Source: Antitrichia curtipendula
Lineage: Eukaryota; Streptophyta; Bryopsida; Hypnales; Leucodontaceae
NCBI GenBank assembly: GCA_951230915.1
Contig: OX579635.1
Location: forward strand, 47,616,001-47,680,000
DNA: 64,000 bases
Direction: 5' to 3'
A program made the translations under genes and the position numbers. The notes under the pieces are model-generated. The model saw nothing but the letters and a program-made list of their open reading frames with translations. It did no database searches and had not been told where the DNA came from. Shown piece by piece: positions 12,539 through 25,228 of the stretch (position 1 is its first letter; every line of letters starts with the position of its first letter).

Positions 12539-13836
12539 ATGGATGAGAAGTTGCGATATTGTCTGGATTCCGACATTCTGGACTGTCCCATCTGCACAGA
12601 GCCCCTGTCGCTGCCCGTGTACCAGGTTCACTGCACCTCCTTTCAACTGTCTTAACTCTTATCCCTTTAACGTCTGAATGTATCTTCTTTGGATTTTTGC
12701 ACATTTTTGCTTATACTTTCGTGTATATATGTATTATTTATGTCAGTTTCATAAATTGGTAATAAAGAAAGGTCATCTTTTAAAGATTCAAAAATTGCCT
12801 TCGATGAATGAGAAGATATTTGAAGGAAACATTCGCTTGAAGCACTTTGTTCATCACTAAAACTAAGGCAGTTCATAATGTGAGTTCATAACTTGTTTAT
12901 ATACAAGTTAACATCCAGTTGGTAGAAATTTGCTACATTTGCACTTTCCAGACCCCAGTCTGGAAGCTTAAAATCTGTACTGATCACAAGTTTTTGGAGC
13001 TTCACATGTGTGAATGTCAGCATTATGGACCACTGTAACAGATTTGACCATCATGCTGTTCCTTTGAAATTTGGAGACGGGCCTTGATTATGAATGTTTT
13101 GTGGGTCCTGCAGTGCGAGAATGGTCACTGCGCTTGTTCCTCTTGTTGCCGGAGGCTCACCCAGCCGCGATGCCCATCGTGCACTAAGCCCACGGGTCGT
13201 ATCCGATGCCTGATGGTGGAGAAGATCATCGAGTCCCTGCAAGTCTCCTGCAAGCACGCTCCCCATGGCTGCACGGAAATGCTGCAATACAACAAGAGAG
13301 CCGAGCGAGAGGAGCACGAGCGGGAAACGTGCAAGCATAAGCCCCTCCTGTGTCCACATCCGCATTGCAAGCACGAAGGTCCTCAGTCTGAATTACCCTC
13401 CCATTTCGTGGCAGATCATGGGGTGAAGACCTTGCAACTCGGCTCCATCAGCATGTCGACGTTCCAGATGGCACCCTCCAATTCTTTGATGATGGTGCAG
13501 CTTCAGGGCGACGATGGGATGATGCTTGTTCATCGTGAGGCCCAACTGCTTGCAGATGAATTCTTCTGCACCACCATCTCCGGAGCATCCCAAGCGTACA
13601 AACTCCAAGTGCAGCGCAGTGGTGGCCCAGGCAGTGCGTCCGTCTACACCATCGAGACCTCGGCTCCCAACATTCATGAAGTGGTGGAATTGTCTTGCAA
13701 TCCGAAAGAATGCCTCCGCATTCCTGCTGCTCATGGCTATCCTCGGACGCATTATGATGTGAAGATTACAGTCGTTTCTTCCAATTCTCCCATGCAAAAC
13801 TTTAGGTCCGACCACGTGTCATGGGGAGATTGGTGA
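12539..13836 (+). CDS. SINA-like RING E3 ubiquitin ligase, paralog 2 (2 exons)
   Basis: Exons are 12539-12625 and 13114-13836, phase 0, giving 269 residues. The start MDEKLRYCLDSDILDC aligns with paralog 1. The donor is CAG/GTTCAC and the acceptor CCTGCAG/TGCGAG, exactly the RING-splitting position of paralog 1. Domains are a C3HC4 RING (CPIC, CENGHCAC, CSSCC, CPSC), a SIAH-type zinc finger (CKHAPHGC, ERETCKHK, CPHPHCKHEG) and a substrate-binding domain with FFCTTISG and TIETSAPNI. The family ubiquitinates bound substrates for proteasomal turnover. The protein is slightly shorter than many plant SINA proteins but all zinc ligands are visible. It lies about 8.6 kb from its paralog in the opposite orientation. 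Confidence 0.9.
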
Positions 13837-14879
13837 AATCTCCAAATTTGGATGAAACTGAAGGGCATGAATGTAATTGAAAAGTGTTTTTTGGTCCAAA
13901 AGATTGGATGAATGTGGAAGATTTGAAGTGATGGCACTTTTTCAAACAGAAAAAACAAACAAAGTCCTAACGTCAACCTGTCAGCTGTCAATCAATATAA
14001 ACGTGATCTATTTATAAATGATTAAAAGAGGTGAATTAGTTGTTGTTTGAGGTTGAAAATCCAACAAGTTGGTGAATTGGACAAGATACACAAGCATTGT
14101 GTAATCCAGAAGAATGTGAGAACAGTATCTACGGACTACGGTGAAGGAGCATTCATTTGACACCTTTGCACATGCTTTTCTTTATTAGTTTTTTTTTTCC
14201 ATGTGAATGAGTTAAATTCTCTTGCATGAACCTCATATTTAGACACTCTACTCTCAATCACTCATCTCTAATTAAATTTATGACATTTGTGTTCATATGT
14301 AATTTTTCAACAAATTGGTTTCCACGTGGCCACGTTGATATCAACAGAGTTATATATGGAGTTGATATTGATATTTGGTGCCCTCAAAAAGGGATGTGTA
14401 TACTTTTTTGTCACACTTTAGTTCATACTTTTAATGGGTGTATTTATCGCATGGCATACTCAAACATAATTCTAAATTTAATTCTTTCCATTGCTTGTCA
14501 AGGATAAAGTAGTCATGTCTAATTACTCAAAGTGGTTGGGGTTACTTCTCTCTCTCTTTTTTCTTCAAAGCAAAAAAAAATTCAAAGACAAAATAGTCAC
14601 AAAGATCAAGAACATTGCAACTAAGTCACTCCACAGATAATCTTGATAATTCTACAAAATATGCGTCTTATAAAAGACTTGCAAGCTTACATTTTTACTT
14701 TGCACATTCTATCAAGTAAAGCGACATTGGGACCACTCCACATCAATTTATATTGTGAAATAAAATCCCATGTGTATTCACCTTCGATTTGGATAAGTTT
14801 CATCTTAGGGTTTCAATATTTAGGTGGAGAAAGCTCTTTGACTTGACATTGTTGTCAAATCAAATTTTGTGAGTGTCAT
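13837..14879. other. 3' flank of SINA paralog 2, nothing recognised
   Basis: Contains the presumed 3' untranslated region and then AT-rich DNA with poly-T and poly-A runs. No gene or clear repeat is visible before the MITE at 14880. Confidence 0.5.
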
Positions 14880-15043
14880 TACTACAAGAAAATTGCGTTT
14901 AAGTCAACCCAACCAACTTGATGTTTTATGTTTCTAACGTACAGTTTTATATTCCATTTTGTGTTGGAGTGCATAATTTTGCTTTAGAAACAGAAAAAAC
15001 ATCAAGTTGGTTATATTGACTTAAACATAGTTTTCCTCTAGTG
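14880..15043. mobile_element. CACTA-type MITE, 164 bp, CAT target duplication
   Basis: The left end reads TACTACAAGAAAATTG (first base C changed to T) and the right end TTTTCCTCTAGTG, the complement of a CACTA-type terminus. The 3-bp duplication CAT lies at 14877-14879 and 15044-15046, the length expected for CACTA (En/Spm) elements. Inside, CCAACTTGATG pairs with CATCAAGTTGG and GTTTAAGTCAA with TTGACTTAAAC, so most of the element can fold on itself. Confidence 0.8.
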
Positions 15044-16652
15044 CATGTAGGATATGGCATGGCAGTTTTGACGGAATAGCTCTTGTTTTGTTGGCACAAT
15101 ATGTGTACCTTGCTGATTGAGTATATGTAGAGTCCTCTGGATTGTGTCCATGCTACCACGTTGTCGGGTAGAGAGGAGCGCGCTTAGGGAACACACGAGG
15201 TGTCTGGCTGCAGGTTGTGAGTGTAGATGAAAGGTAAGTAACAAAACTTGAATCTTCACTTAATCTTTTCTTCAATCTTCGCTTGATCTTCACTTCAATC
15301 TTCCGTTGACCTATCCTGTGGTGGTTCTATAGGGCCAAAGATAAGGGTGTGTTATAAGAAACAAGACCTCGGACGGGTAAAACGGGACAGCCAAACCACG
15401 AGTTGGCCGTCCGAAAGATTGGCTCCTAAAATCAAACCCACGGTGACTAGGAAGCGCCTTTCACCGGTGGGAACAACAAATAAGATCGACCATGTGGGCC
15501 ATTAACCCCACTTCGTCGCCACAAATACAAAAAAGGAGCGCTTACTGGATAACCACGGCTCGCAACAGGTTTACAATGCAGAAATTGAATTGCAACTAGC
15601 CTCCAAATCCGGCTAGGAATAACAGAAATGAAAACGAACCACAAGCCACAACACACTGGAGACCCTCAAAGCTCTTCAAATCTTCATCTTCAAGTCTTTA
15701 AGCCTTCACATCTTCAAAAATATCTTCAAAACTCTAAAAAAACTCCAACTTCACCCTCAAACTACCTGAACTCCACTCAAAAAGAAAAGGCAGCAGACCT
15801 TCCTATGCTTCCATACTCATAACTTTTGCATTTCTTCTTCAAATTAAAAGATTGATAGCTTTTCTGAGAGCTAACAAATTTTCCTATCACTCCTACAACT
15901 TTCAAGTCACTCCAAAACTCTGTCCAACTTCTATGACCTCTCAAAGTTTCGGTCCATATATGGTAAAAACAAGAGATTCTTTCACCTTCTCACACTCACA
16001 ACTCACTCATAAATGCTCCAAATTGAATGAATGATAGATTTATAGAAAGCTAACAACATGTACTACACTCCATCAAAGTTTCATTCTAAACAAAAGACCT
16101 GTCTGTTTTCTATGGTCGGTCGAAGTCTCAGCCCCTCTTCATAGGAGGCAGCAGACCTCCCTCCACTCAAACAAGCACAAATCTCAACTCACAACTTCAA
16201 ATAAAGCAAGAGAGAACAATTTGGAAAGCTAACAGTATGATAAACAACTTCTCCAATTTTCATTACCAAATTCCCAAAACCCAATACACAATGAGCTTCT
16301 AAACACTCGGTTCCCCCAAAACAACATTGGGAGAGAAGATGAATAGTGTCCATCTTTTCCTCCCCTTTTCCAACACCTTTTGCCCCACCTAAACAAGTGT
16401 ACATCAGCCCTTAACTCCCTCCTAAAGTCAACTTACACCTAACGGCCTTCATATTTGGCCCCACATCTATATCTTTATCTTTAATTTAGAAGGAAAATCA
16501 CTTCAAAGTCCAAACTATTTCCATTCTTTCCTTCTACAACTATAACCAAACAAAATAGTTTCAACAAAATACTTCAAATATGGATTGAAGTATTAACATT
16601 AAACCAATGCCTATTAGAGGTAAAAAAATAGAATTTCAAGACTATTTTCTTT
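15044..16652. other. intergenic with CTTCA-rich repeats
   Basis: No gene was recognised. A run of degenerate AATCTTCACTTCAATCTTC units lies at about 15245-15305, and related CTTCAAATCTTCATCTTCAA runs at about 15665-15750. The phrase GGCAGCAGACCT occurs twice (near 15790 and 16147). The central part (15340-15600) is GC-richer without a coding frame. Confidence 0.4.
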
Positions 16653-17111
16653 TTACTCCATCTGCAAGAACTTGAGAATGCGCTTGATAGTCGCAGCAAT
16701 GTAATCAACACGACCCGCCTTCGTTAAAGGATTCACTGGCCCTTCTAACCAACGATGGTGACCACGACTTCCTTCAGTAGGCTTCATTATACAGTAATAT
16801 TGATCGACGTTGAGACCTTCGAAACATCCTTCAAATGTCACATCTCGACTGCCAGGCTCAACACATCCAACCTGCAACAAAATCACCAGTGCCCGAGCGT
16901 CATGTTGAAGATTCCCGTGCCATTGCCGCTCTACACGAGGTTGCTTTGGCGGACGAGAAGGCCCAGCTTCTTCTTGTGGACGCTCATGCGGCGGCGCAAG
17001 ATTTAGTGGCAGAAGAGGTTGATCCGGTAGTTGTGACAATGAAAATTCAAATCCAGGCTCCGATTCTACTTCTTTTTCTTGGGACTCTGAAAAAACCCTC
17101 CAGTTCGACAT
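16653..17111 (-). CDS. hypothetical protein, 152 residues
   Basis: Single open frame from ATG (17109-17111, MSNWRVFSESQEKE) to TGA. It has an N-terminal Pro/Glu/Arg-rich stretch (APPHERPQEEAGPSRPPKQP) and a more globular C-terminal half containing CFEGLNVDQYYCIMKP and RVDYIAATIKRILKF. I do not recognise the family. The base composition is GC-richer than its flanks, which is why I favour a real coding segment. It could also be the last exon of a longer gene or a transposon-derived fragment. Confidence 0.45.
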   Translation of the reverse strand: MSNWRVFSESQEKEVESEPGFEFSLSQLPDQPLLPLNLAPPHERPQEEAGPSRPPKQPRVERQWHGNLQHDARALVILLQVGCVEPGSRDVTFEGCFEGLNVDQYYCIMKPTEGSRGHHRWLEGPVNPLTKAGRVDYIAATIKRILKFLQME

Positions 17112-17141
17112 TCTGACTATAAAGTGGAAAATTAATATCAC

Positions 17142-18807
17142 TAATGGACTTCAATGAAACTCTAAAGCAAAGCCGTCCTTTTAAATAGATAACATGAACC
17201 TCCACAAAACGTCATCTTGAAGTTATTCAACAAAATAGCGTCACCATGAAGCTACTCAACAATACATATTATAATATGTTTTTATACTATGAACAAATTT
17301 ACAACATGACAACGTGTTTATTTGCCATCATTTGAGTGTGTTTTTTATAATATAATTTCTTATGTTGCAAACTGATAGAATGTGTTTTATGCAACAAAAA
17401 TGCATTGTTTTTGGTAATGTATATCTAAACGTATTTTATTTCAAATGTGCTCTAGCAAACGTAGCTCTCACATTTTGTACAACATCATACATTCATACCT
17501 TGTTAATCAACGCAACATTCAACACATTCAACAATGGTACACAAGGTAAGGTCTGATGTATGCATGTTTGTGTAAATATAATATTGTAATGAACAACACA
17601 ACTTCAAACACTATCATTTTAGATTACTTACGTCATAATTGTGCTTGTGAACAATAGCATATTTTTTTAAACATACATTTTTTAAATACACATATGAATA
17701 CATAGGTTCTTAGAAGGTTCTTTTGCACAAATTCATTATAATACACATTAAATTAGAATCAACCAAAATTATTTATAAAGAATGAATCATGACAATAATG
17801 ATGGAATTGAAAGCCAACACTTATTATTTAGAGTATTCAAATAAAAACTAAACAATGATTTTTTATTTGAAATGTTGACCCTAAAAACAACAGAATACGT
17901 ATAGGACTCTCTTGAACACCATATTCATTAATATGGGAGTTTTTCATTGAAATGAGAGGTTATTTAGAAAAACCTTTCAGATTTGACCTAATATTGAAAG
18001 GTTTTATGTCAATTTAGATCAAAACTCTCATTTTAATGGAAATTGTTGATTTAAGTCGAGATCAGCATGATTATTTTGGGAGGTCTTCAATCTCCCAAAC
18101 TAATGAATATGATGTTCTTGATATTATAATCACTACCACGAAGTTGGTGACATGATAATAAAGACAAACCTACTTGAACTTCTATGATCCAAGAAATACC
18201 AAAAAAATTGTATTCCTATTATTCAATTTGTAAACTTGTAAGCTCTACACATCAAAGTAAAGTTCAAGCAAATATGTGAACATAGATTGATAGATTGATA
18301 CCAAAAAAATACTATCCATCTAAACATGAAGCTTTAGACTAGGATACAACATATACCAAGCTCATAGTAGAGATATCAACAACGATATGACTCTAAAGCC
18401 TTCAAATCCATCTACAATAGTTTGTATAGCAGCCAACATAGCATCTTCTATAAAATGTATGAGTAATAACATCTCCATGCCATCACATAATTTGAAAAAA
18501 AAATGTTGACTATTGCCATTTGAAAAAGTTGTAATTCCTCCAAGTTAGTAAAGGAGGATTGTCAAAGACAATAGAACAAACGACATAATTCCTAAGTAGA
18601 AGAATAATTAAATATTGATACCTACTATATTCTTACAAATGAGAGTATCATGCTCATCTTTTGATAAATCATCCACTAACAATATGTTCCTTTATAATAC
18701 AACTCTGACTTTCATTGGTCAATGCTAAATTCTCATTAATCAATGCTAAATTTCTATGTCTTGCAAAAAAGCACCGAGAAGAATTGCTAAAAATTAAGAG
18801 GAGTGAC
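17142..18807. other. AT-rich intergenic, left flank of the giant element
   Basis: No gene was recognised. It contains the hairpin repeat at 17914-18117. The last three bases before the giant element (18808-18810, TAC) are its target duplication. Confidence 0.5.
17914..18117. repeat. foldback repeat, about 204 bp
   Basis: The left arm GAACACCATATTCATTAATA...GGGAG pairs with the right arm CTCCCAAACTAATGAATATGATGTTC with three mismatches in 26 positions. A second inner pairing joins AACCTTTCA with TGAAAGGTT. It is probably a small foldback or MITE; no target duplication was identified. Confidence 0.5.
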
Positions 18808-18837
18808 TACTACTAGAAGAAAAACGTGTCCACCACA

Positions 18838-20060
18838 ATCGATTGCAATGCAACTACGTGTCCTATACAACTGTCTTGCAACTATAGCCCTCTGTATTTG
18901 CACTAGATGTCTAGATTTGACGTAAACAAAGTTATACGTTGTTGTAGTCGTAAAGTGAAGTTTAGGATTACAAGGATGTATCAAAAGAATTAATGTGAGG
19001 TATTCTACATCCAATATTCCTTATAATTGTTGATGTGGCCAACTTTTTGTTCTGTAGAGTCTAATGAGTTAAACTATAGTTGTATAGAATCAAAATTCAA
19101 TTGCAATTCAACTAGAATGCAACTCGAAAGCAACTAGACTATAACTAGAGTTCAACTAGAAAACAATTACAATTGTCCAATATCAATTGTCAAGAATATC
19201 ATTAGGTTGGACATATAAGAATTGTAAGTTATAGCATTCTTACATAATGAATTCTAATTATGGGATTCCAATATTTCTAATTAGTCCAATATTTCCATAA
19301 TTAGAATTCATTATGTAATGGGATTCCAATATTTCTAATTTCTTCCAATGGGATTCCAATGGGATTCCAATATTTCTAATTTCTTCCAATATTTCTACAT
19401 TTTGTAGACTTATGTCACATTTAATTATTTTTGGACTTTTACGTGAATTCTAGACAAAACATTAAAAAATCTCCAGATAATAACATCTGGAGATCTCCAG
19501 ATGTTTGTATAGATCTTCAGATGTTTTGTAATGATCTCCCAATGGTTTACATAGATCTCCTGATATTTTGCATTATTTCCAAATGACCATTTTTTTTTCT
19601 ATTATTAATTCTGGACCCTTTGAAAGTCCAAAAATAGTTAAATGTGGCATACTTCTATAATTTGTAGATTTTTACACCTTGTAGATTTCTGCAGTCTATA
19701 GAAATCACCAAAATGTTAATTATCTAAGAAATTTTAGAATTTGTGAAATCGTAAAGCTTTGTAAATTGGTGAAAATACTTAATATCAATATTTGGAATTG
19801 ATATTCTAAAAAAGAAGTTAGATCAACAATTTTGATGTCTACAAATTATTGAGATTAAAACTTCAAAATCTACAAATCTACAAATCATAGACAAGTCGTA
19901 ATTGAGTTGCAAAGAAGTTGCAAAGAAATTGTAAAGAAGTTGCAAATAAGTTGCAAACAAGTTGCACCAGAGTTGCTAGCATGCGAGCCTGTGAGCCCGT
20001 GAGCGGGAACTTTTTTTTGCATAAAAAAAAGGTAAAGGACCTATGACCGTGGATTCTTTA
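18838..20060. repeat. left subterminal repeat region of the giant element
   Basis: Rich in TTGCAACT/AGTTGCAA motifs: a cluster at 18848-18890, GCAACT repeats at about 19095-19160, and a degenerate 12-bp tandem array of AAGTTGCAAAGA at about 19905-19970. It then shows TGCGAGCCTGTGAGCC (about 19982) and ACCTATGACCGTGGATTC (about 20039), both of which recur inverted near the right end. CACTA transposases bind subterminal arrays of this kind, so these may be binding sites. Confidence 0.55.
19241..19317. repeat. perfect 23-bp hairpin followed by tandem repeats
   Basis: TACATAATGAATTCTAATTA begins the left arm (19241-19263) and its exact complement is at 19295-19317, leaving a 31-bp loop. It is followed to about 19400 by tandem copies of GGGATTCCAATATTTCTAAT. 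A second tandem array with AGATCTCCAGATGTTT units follows at about 19465-19575. Non-coding. Confidence 0.65.
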
Positions 20061-20527
20061 CATTCAGAAGCTATAGAATTGTGAAGTCATTTAATCCTTG
20101 AAGGACGGACTGACAGCCGTGGAAATCATGCATTTTGGTACCATGTAGCATCATCTAATTTGAATAAGCCAAATATACTTATTAGAAGTCAAAATACTCT
20201 AGAAGATTTTTCATTTTCATCCCTAATACCGAGGATGAATAATTGTACTTCTATCCTGCATGGAGAGATTCTTTTTCATTCTTTGGACAAAAGATGTCCT
20301 TTGTGGCGTTTAAGGGTTAAATAAAATTTGATTTATTTGCAATAGTAATTTGAAGTGTTTTTTTGCAATATATTAATGTATTCATATTTGATAGACATCA
20401 TGATATACAAATTGCAAATGGAAATATCAAATGTCCAAGATGTACTTAGCCATAAAACACACAAATCCAATCAAATTAGAAATACAATACAATAGTTCGA
20501 CTCCTGAGATGTGTCAATCTCAAGAAT

Positions 20528-23500
20528 CTAAGTGACAGTGGACTCAGTAGCGGAACCTTCAGTAGAAGATGATGATGACTTTGATGTCTCCCTACCCTCT
20601 GACGCACTACCATCTATAAATTCTAGAACATTCAAAGTATACGTATCTTTGCGGCGTTTTGGATTAGAGCTTCCAAATTCTACAAACGCAGATGCCATCT
20701 GCTCGGCATATACGGGAAGATGAAAAGGCTTTTCTGGACTTAAGAGAAGACTTCGCCTCTTCATAATCTCATTTGCTGATGTCAATTGTTGATGACTACA
20801 AACAGAAGTGAAACAATGTTAGACTTGCAAAACATAAGATTTTTCTTAGAATTAAAAAAATACTAAAAAATCTCAAACTTACTTACTGAATGGTGTCTGT
20901 CGAGAGAACTTTCGAGGCACGATGGTCATGCCATCCGGATCTTGAGATTCCTGAACTGCCGGTGGTGCTTGTGTTGTCTCCACGACCGGAGTAGACTTCT
21001 TCATGGGCTCAAAGATGGCTTTGAAAATATCTCCATCCTCCTCCAATGCAACAATGTGGCGGCCCGTGCCACGACAAGCAGTAATGGAGGCCCCTAAAAT
21101 GAACAACCTCACATACATTAATTGAATGACATAATTTGAAACAATACACATGTAGTCAACATAATTAAATTAAATTTATACCTGTAGCTGCAGTGCAATC
21201 TAAAACTACATCTCCTTCGCCTGTTGTTGCTTCCAAGAAGAGTTGAAAAAAACGGGGGTCTTTTTCACGAGCCCCACGCCATGGTTTAGGACCGTCCATT
21301 GCCAAGTCACTCTCCTTCGTGAAGTTCATCAAAATGTCATCACGTCCGATGTCCAAGCCTGCATTCTTCATAGTTTGTGTGAATTTGAAAGAAAAATTGG
21401 ATTTCCCTTTTGAGCCAAAATCCTTCACAAGTAGGGTGATTGAAAACTTCTGCGTCTGCAAGAAATTAAACCAAACATATGTAAGAATTTAATGACAAAA
21501 TGAATGATAAAATGACATCATTTTCAAAAGAAGCTCAATTATATTTACCATGGTTTTGTTGTCTAATGCCGAAGTGAAGTGCAATCGATTCATGCCCAAC
21601 CACTCCTTCTTCTTCAACATCGGATAAATCTCACACAGCCCTAGAATAGAGCTCTTTGAGTCCACGGAGAATGAATGAATAATAATCAAACATCCATGGT
21701 CTTGTAGATGCCTTTCTACAAAGACAAATACCGCATGCATTGCCTCGTATTCTATATCTTCGTTCCACTGTGGAATCTCATTTGTTGGCACCAACATTCC
21801 AGGCATGGGCAAATTCTCTGGACAGTCAAAGAAGATGAGGTCCACTCCTGGCCTTCGGTTTATTACACCATCCAAAAATCGAGGCTTCCCTGCTGATACC
21901 TACAAACATATCGTATTCCACAAAATAAATTATGAACTCACAAAATCATCATGTCAATCAATTAAAAAAAGGGTTTACAATAACAAATCAAATATATTAC
22001 CTTCGTCAAAAATTCCATAATCTCAGGATACCATGATGGTTCCTTCGAGCGCATGTCATCCACAATGTCTACAATAGAGATATTGAAGACCAAATCCTCC
22101 GTGTTGTCTCCCTCATCATCTTGAATCATAAGAGCTTGAGTGCCATGCGTTAGGACATCCTCGGTCAACTGCGACAATGCCTTCCTCTTCTATCCACCTT
22201 GAGACCCACCTTGCATCTGTGAGCCTTGGTTGACGGTAGAAGATGCCGGAATTGGATTTCTGTCATTCACCTTCTTCTTGCCTTTGGCCTTAGCCTTCTC
22301 TTCCTTCTCCTTCTCCTTCTCTTGCTCCTTCTCTGCTAACTTCGCAATGCGTTCCGCTTCTTTTTTCTCTTTTGCGATGATGGTAAGTTTCTCCCTAGCT
22401 TCCTTTTTCCTATCATTGTGTTCCCTCCTTGCAATGGCCCTCTTCTTTTGTTTATCACTCAATCCTACAAACTCATCAACGTCCAAATCAATGGCACCTA
22501 AACCCTCAAAAGACTTCCGGTATTGCATCTCAGACGGAGGCGTGAAGGTGATGTGGCACTCCAAATACCACCCTCCTCCACTGAGATGAGCTGTCGTGAA
22601 CGTACGGAGCTGATTTAGGGTGTACATGCAATCTGCTGAACTTCGATCAAGCCAAGTAGACGAGAATGGAGGAAGATCCTTTTCTGCAATTGCACCCTTT
22701 GGAAGAAGTTCCAACTTGAAATACCTGCGGTGTAATTCAAATGTGTCATTGCATACAAGTTTCAAAGTACAATACACTAAAAACAAATCAACACATTCTT
22801 TTATGCAACACCAAGAAAACAATGAGTATTAACCACTTAAAGAAGAATTTACTAGAGCATTTTATGGTTGCTATGCTGAAGCAAATAAGCCAAATATTCA
22901 AGAAAATGAAGAAAACCAAATTAAAAATTCATTTCATGCAAAAAGTTGGGTCTTCACATGGTATCTACAAAACCATAGTCAGATTATTGTATTTACATGG
23001 GAAACTATCATACACAAAAATCTATTTGAAAGACAATGGTACCACTAATTGGAGGTAAATCTGGTAACACTTAGACTTTAGTCGGATCCGACTAATCTTT
23101 TTGAGGTACCAGCTTCACCTCCAATTTGTGTTACCCCTCACCATTTCAAACAATTTTTAATTATACGCATAGATTTCTTTAAAAGTATAAAATTGAAATA
23201 TGTACTCTTCATCGCTTATTCAAACAAAAAATAAAGGGGTCTATGAACAAACCAAAATAGAACTCTTCGAACCGCCTGGTTTGAGCCTTCATAATTCATG
23301 AAGGAGTCACTCTTCTTAAAATAATTTGCTCCCTTCAACTAGGCCTGAAACCCGTGCTCCCACATCCTCCTTCTCCAACCTTCTATGTAATCCGCGAGGT
23401 ACTCTGGCCTCTGTGGGACTTCCATATTGATGGTGATGTTATCATCTTTGATCATACCATCAAAGTATTCAATAGCTGCATCTTCAATCTAAAAGAAAAG

Positions 23501-25228
23501 CAACAACAAGATTGTTTATTCAACAAAGTAACAATGTGACATACATGTCCAAAAAAATAAAAAATTAGTCACATGCATATTTATGAATACTAAGGAACTT
23601 TATTCAATGAAAAATAGCAACTACAAAAAACATTAGAAAGGTTAATACAATATCACTTACCCCAGCATACCAAACACATTTGTTCAAGAATGGCCCAAGG
23701 TGGGTCTCAGATACTGGTTTAGCAGGAAACTTCCTAGCATCGCGGGATGGCACAGAAGAATTCCACCACTTCAAAAACTTTGTCTTGTGATGAGAAGTTG
23801 TATTGCATGTAGCAATCATTTGCAGCTTCTCGAGGGTCATCTCTGGGACTTTGTTATTAAAATAGTGCCTCTCAACCTGCATAATTAAAACGACATCATT
23901 TCACATGAAAAAAAAATCCTGAAAGTAAAAGTATGTCAATAAATTGTTTTGGAGAATATACAAATACCTCTTCCAAGAATTCAAGACCATTTGCCAGATT
24001 AGCCACTGCTACTAACTTCATCATCTTCATGTACAACTTGTTCGCTTTCTCTTTAGCTCCCATTCTCATAGCATTTGCGATGCCAGCCTCGCTTTTATCA
24101 GCCTCCACAGTTGTCTCACTGTACTTTTGTCCCGCCGCATCCGCTGCTAGTGAAATCTCTTGCTGAAAAAAACCAAAAGCTTCTTAATAATAGTGTTGTA
24201 CAATAAATCAATACAAGTGACCAACATAGCAATGTAAATGAAATTTCAAAATCAAAAACATACCCGAAACATGAAAGCTATGAATACATCAGCTGGCATC
24301 GAGTATCAGGTTTTCCTAGTACTGGAGGCCATACATTTCTTCACCTCTGACGGCCTTAACATCTCCAAAAACTTTGGCAAAGGTAAAAGACTATATTTCT
24401 GCACACGATGCAATGTGTGGACCAAGTTGGTCTTCACATGAGAGTCTTCCGTTGATCTGAATTTCAAAAATTAGAGTTTCATTTTCCTACTTTTCTCATG
24501 AAAAAAAAGGCTAAATCCAATTAAAACATTAAAACATATACTACCAAAATATGTATGATAACAATCACTTACTTGTTTATGTCATGCATGACTTCCACGG
24601 CCAATTCAATTTTTCCTTTTGTATCAAGAACAATGCAATCTACTGCAATGTGCCATGCCTCGTCTGCTGGATAGAGTCTAGAAATGTGACTCATCCATGC
24701 TAGCAGATGGTGGTTTCCATCACACACAAAAAACTTTGCCCTCCTCAAAAAATGCAATGCCTCATGTGAATTAACATGATCCATGAACTCATTGTTCGCT
24801 TTTTGCCAAATTGACCCCCAATTGCGCATTTCTTGCTCTGTAAATTCCATGTTTTCACTTGCCTCGTTTGTAGTGGAAACATAGAATGCGGTAGACCCTG
24901 GTCGATACCCATGAGAAAATTCTTGCTCCAGCTTCTTCACATCAGAAGACAAGGTAGGTCGTACCATGGGCATGGACACCAATCTGCACAAGGGGATAAA
25001 AAAACAAAAAAGTTTTTCTGGTTTCAGTCTTAACGAAGCAATTGTGGCAACTAAATCGACCTTTTGCAATCGGCGGAGCTCATCTTCAAGAAGCTCTTTT
25101 TCTTCATCATCAATGCCATCCTCTTCCATATGACTTCCTTCATCTTCCTCCTCAATTTCAGGCTGAGTGGTGTCATCCGTCCCTGGAGTCTGCTCCAATT
25201 GTGTCTCTTTTATTGGAGACTCCTCCAT
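20528..25228 (-). pseudogene. ParB-like plus beta-class DNA amino-methyltransferase-like gene, 10 exons, 3 in-frame stops
   Basis: Exons by phase matching are 24573-25228, 24264-24456, 23968-24162, 23661-23876, 23253-23488, 22001-22724, 21549-21899, 21182-21455, 20883-21093 and 20528-20795, about 1107 codons. Residues ~165-180 read FFVCDGNHHLLAWM, like the ParB/sulfiredoxin-fold DGxHR motif. Residues ~550-640 are a Lys/Glu-rich coiled region. The C-terminal third shows the permuted order of beta-class N4/N6 methyltransferases: motif IV-like VDLIFFDCPENLP, motif X-like KDPRFFQLFLE, then motif I-like GDVVLDCTAATG continued by GRHIVALEED. The expected enzyme would methylate an amino group of adenine or cytosine in DNA. 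The DPPY-type and FxGxG signatures are altered, so activity is doubtful. In-frame stops are at 24306-24308, 23339-23341 and 22190-22192, with no frameshift. ParB plus methylase is a known phage/plasmid arrangement. I am fairly sure of the domains and less sure of every junction. Confidence 0.62.
23047..23126. repeat. core palindrome P1
   Basis: An 80-bp palindrome centred between 23086 and 23087 with core TAGTCGGATCCGACTA (23079-23094). Arms run from AATTGGAGGTAAATCTGGTA to the complement of AATTGGAGGTGAAGCTGGTA, with a few mismatches. It lies in the intron 22725-23252 of the methyltransferase-like gene. Confidence 0.85.

Noticed and set aside
15234..16400. Possible LTR retrotransposon suggested by repeated CTTCAA blocks and a GC-richer centre
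   Set aside because: No TG...CA bounded long repeats, primer-binding site, polypurine tract or polymerase motif could be seen.
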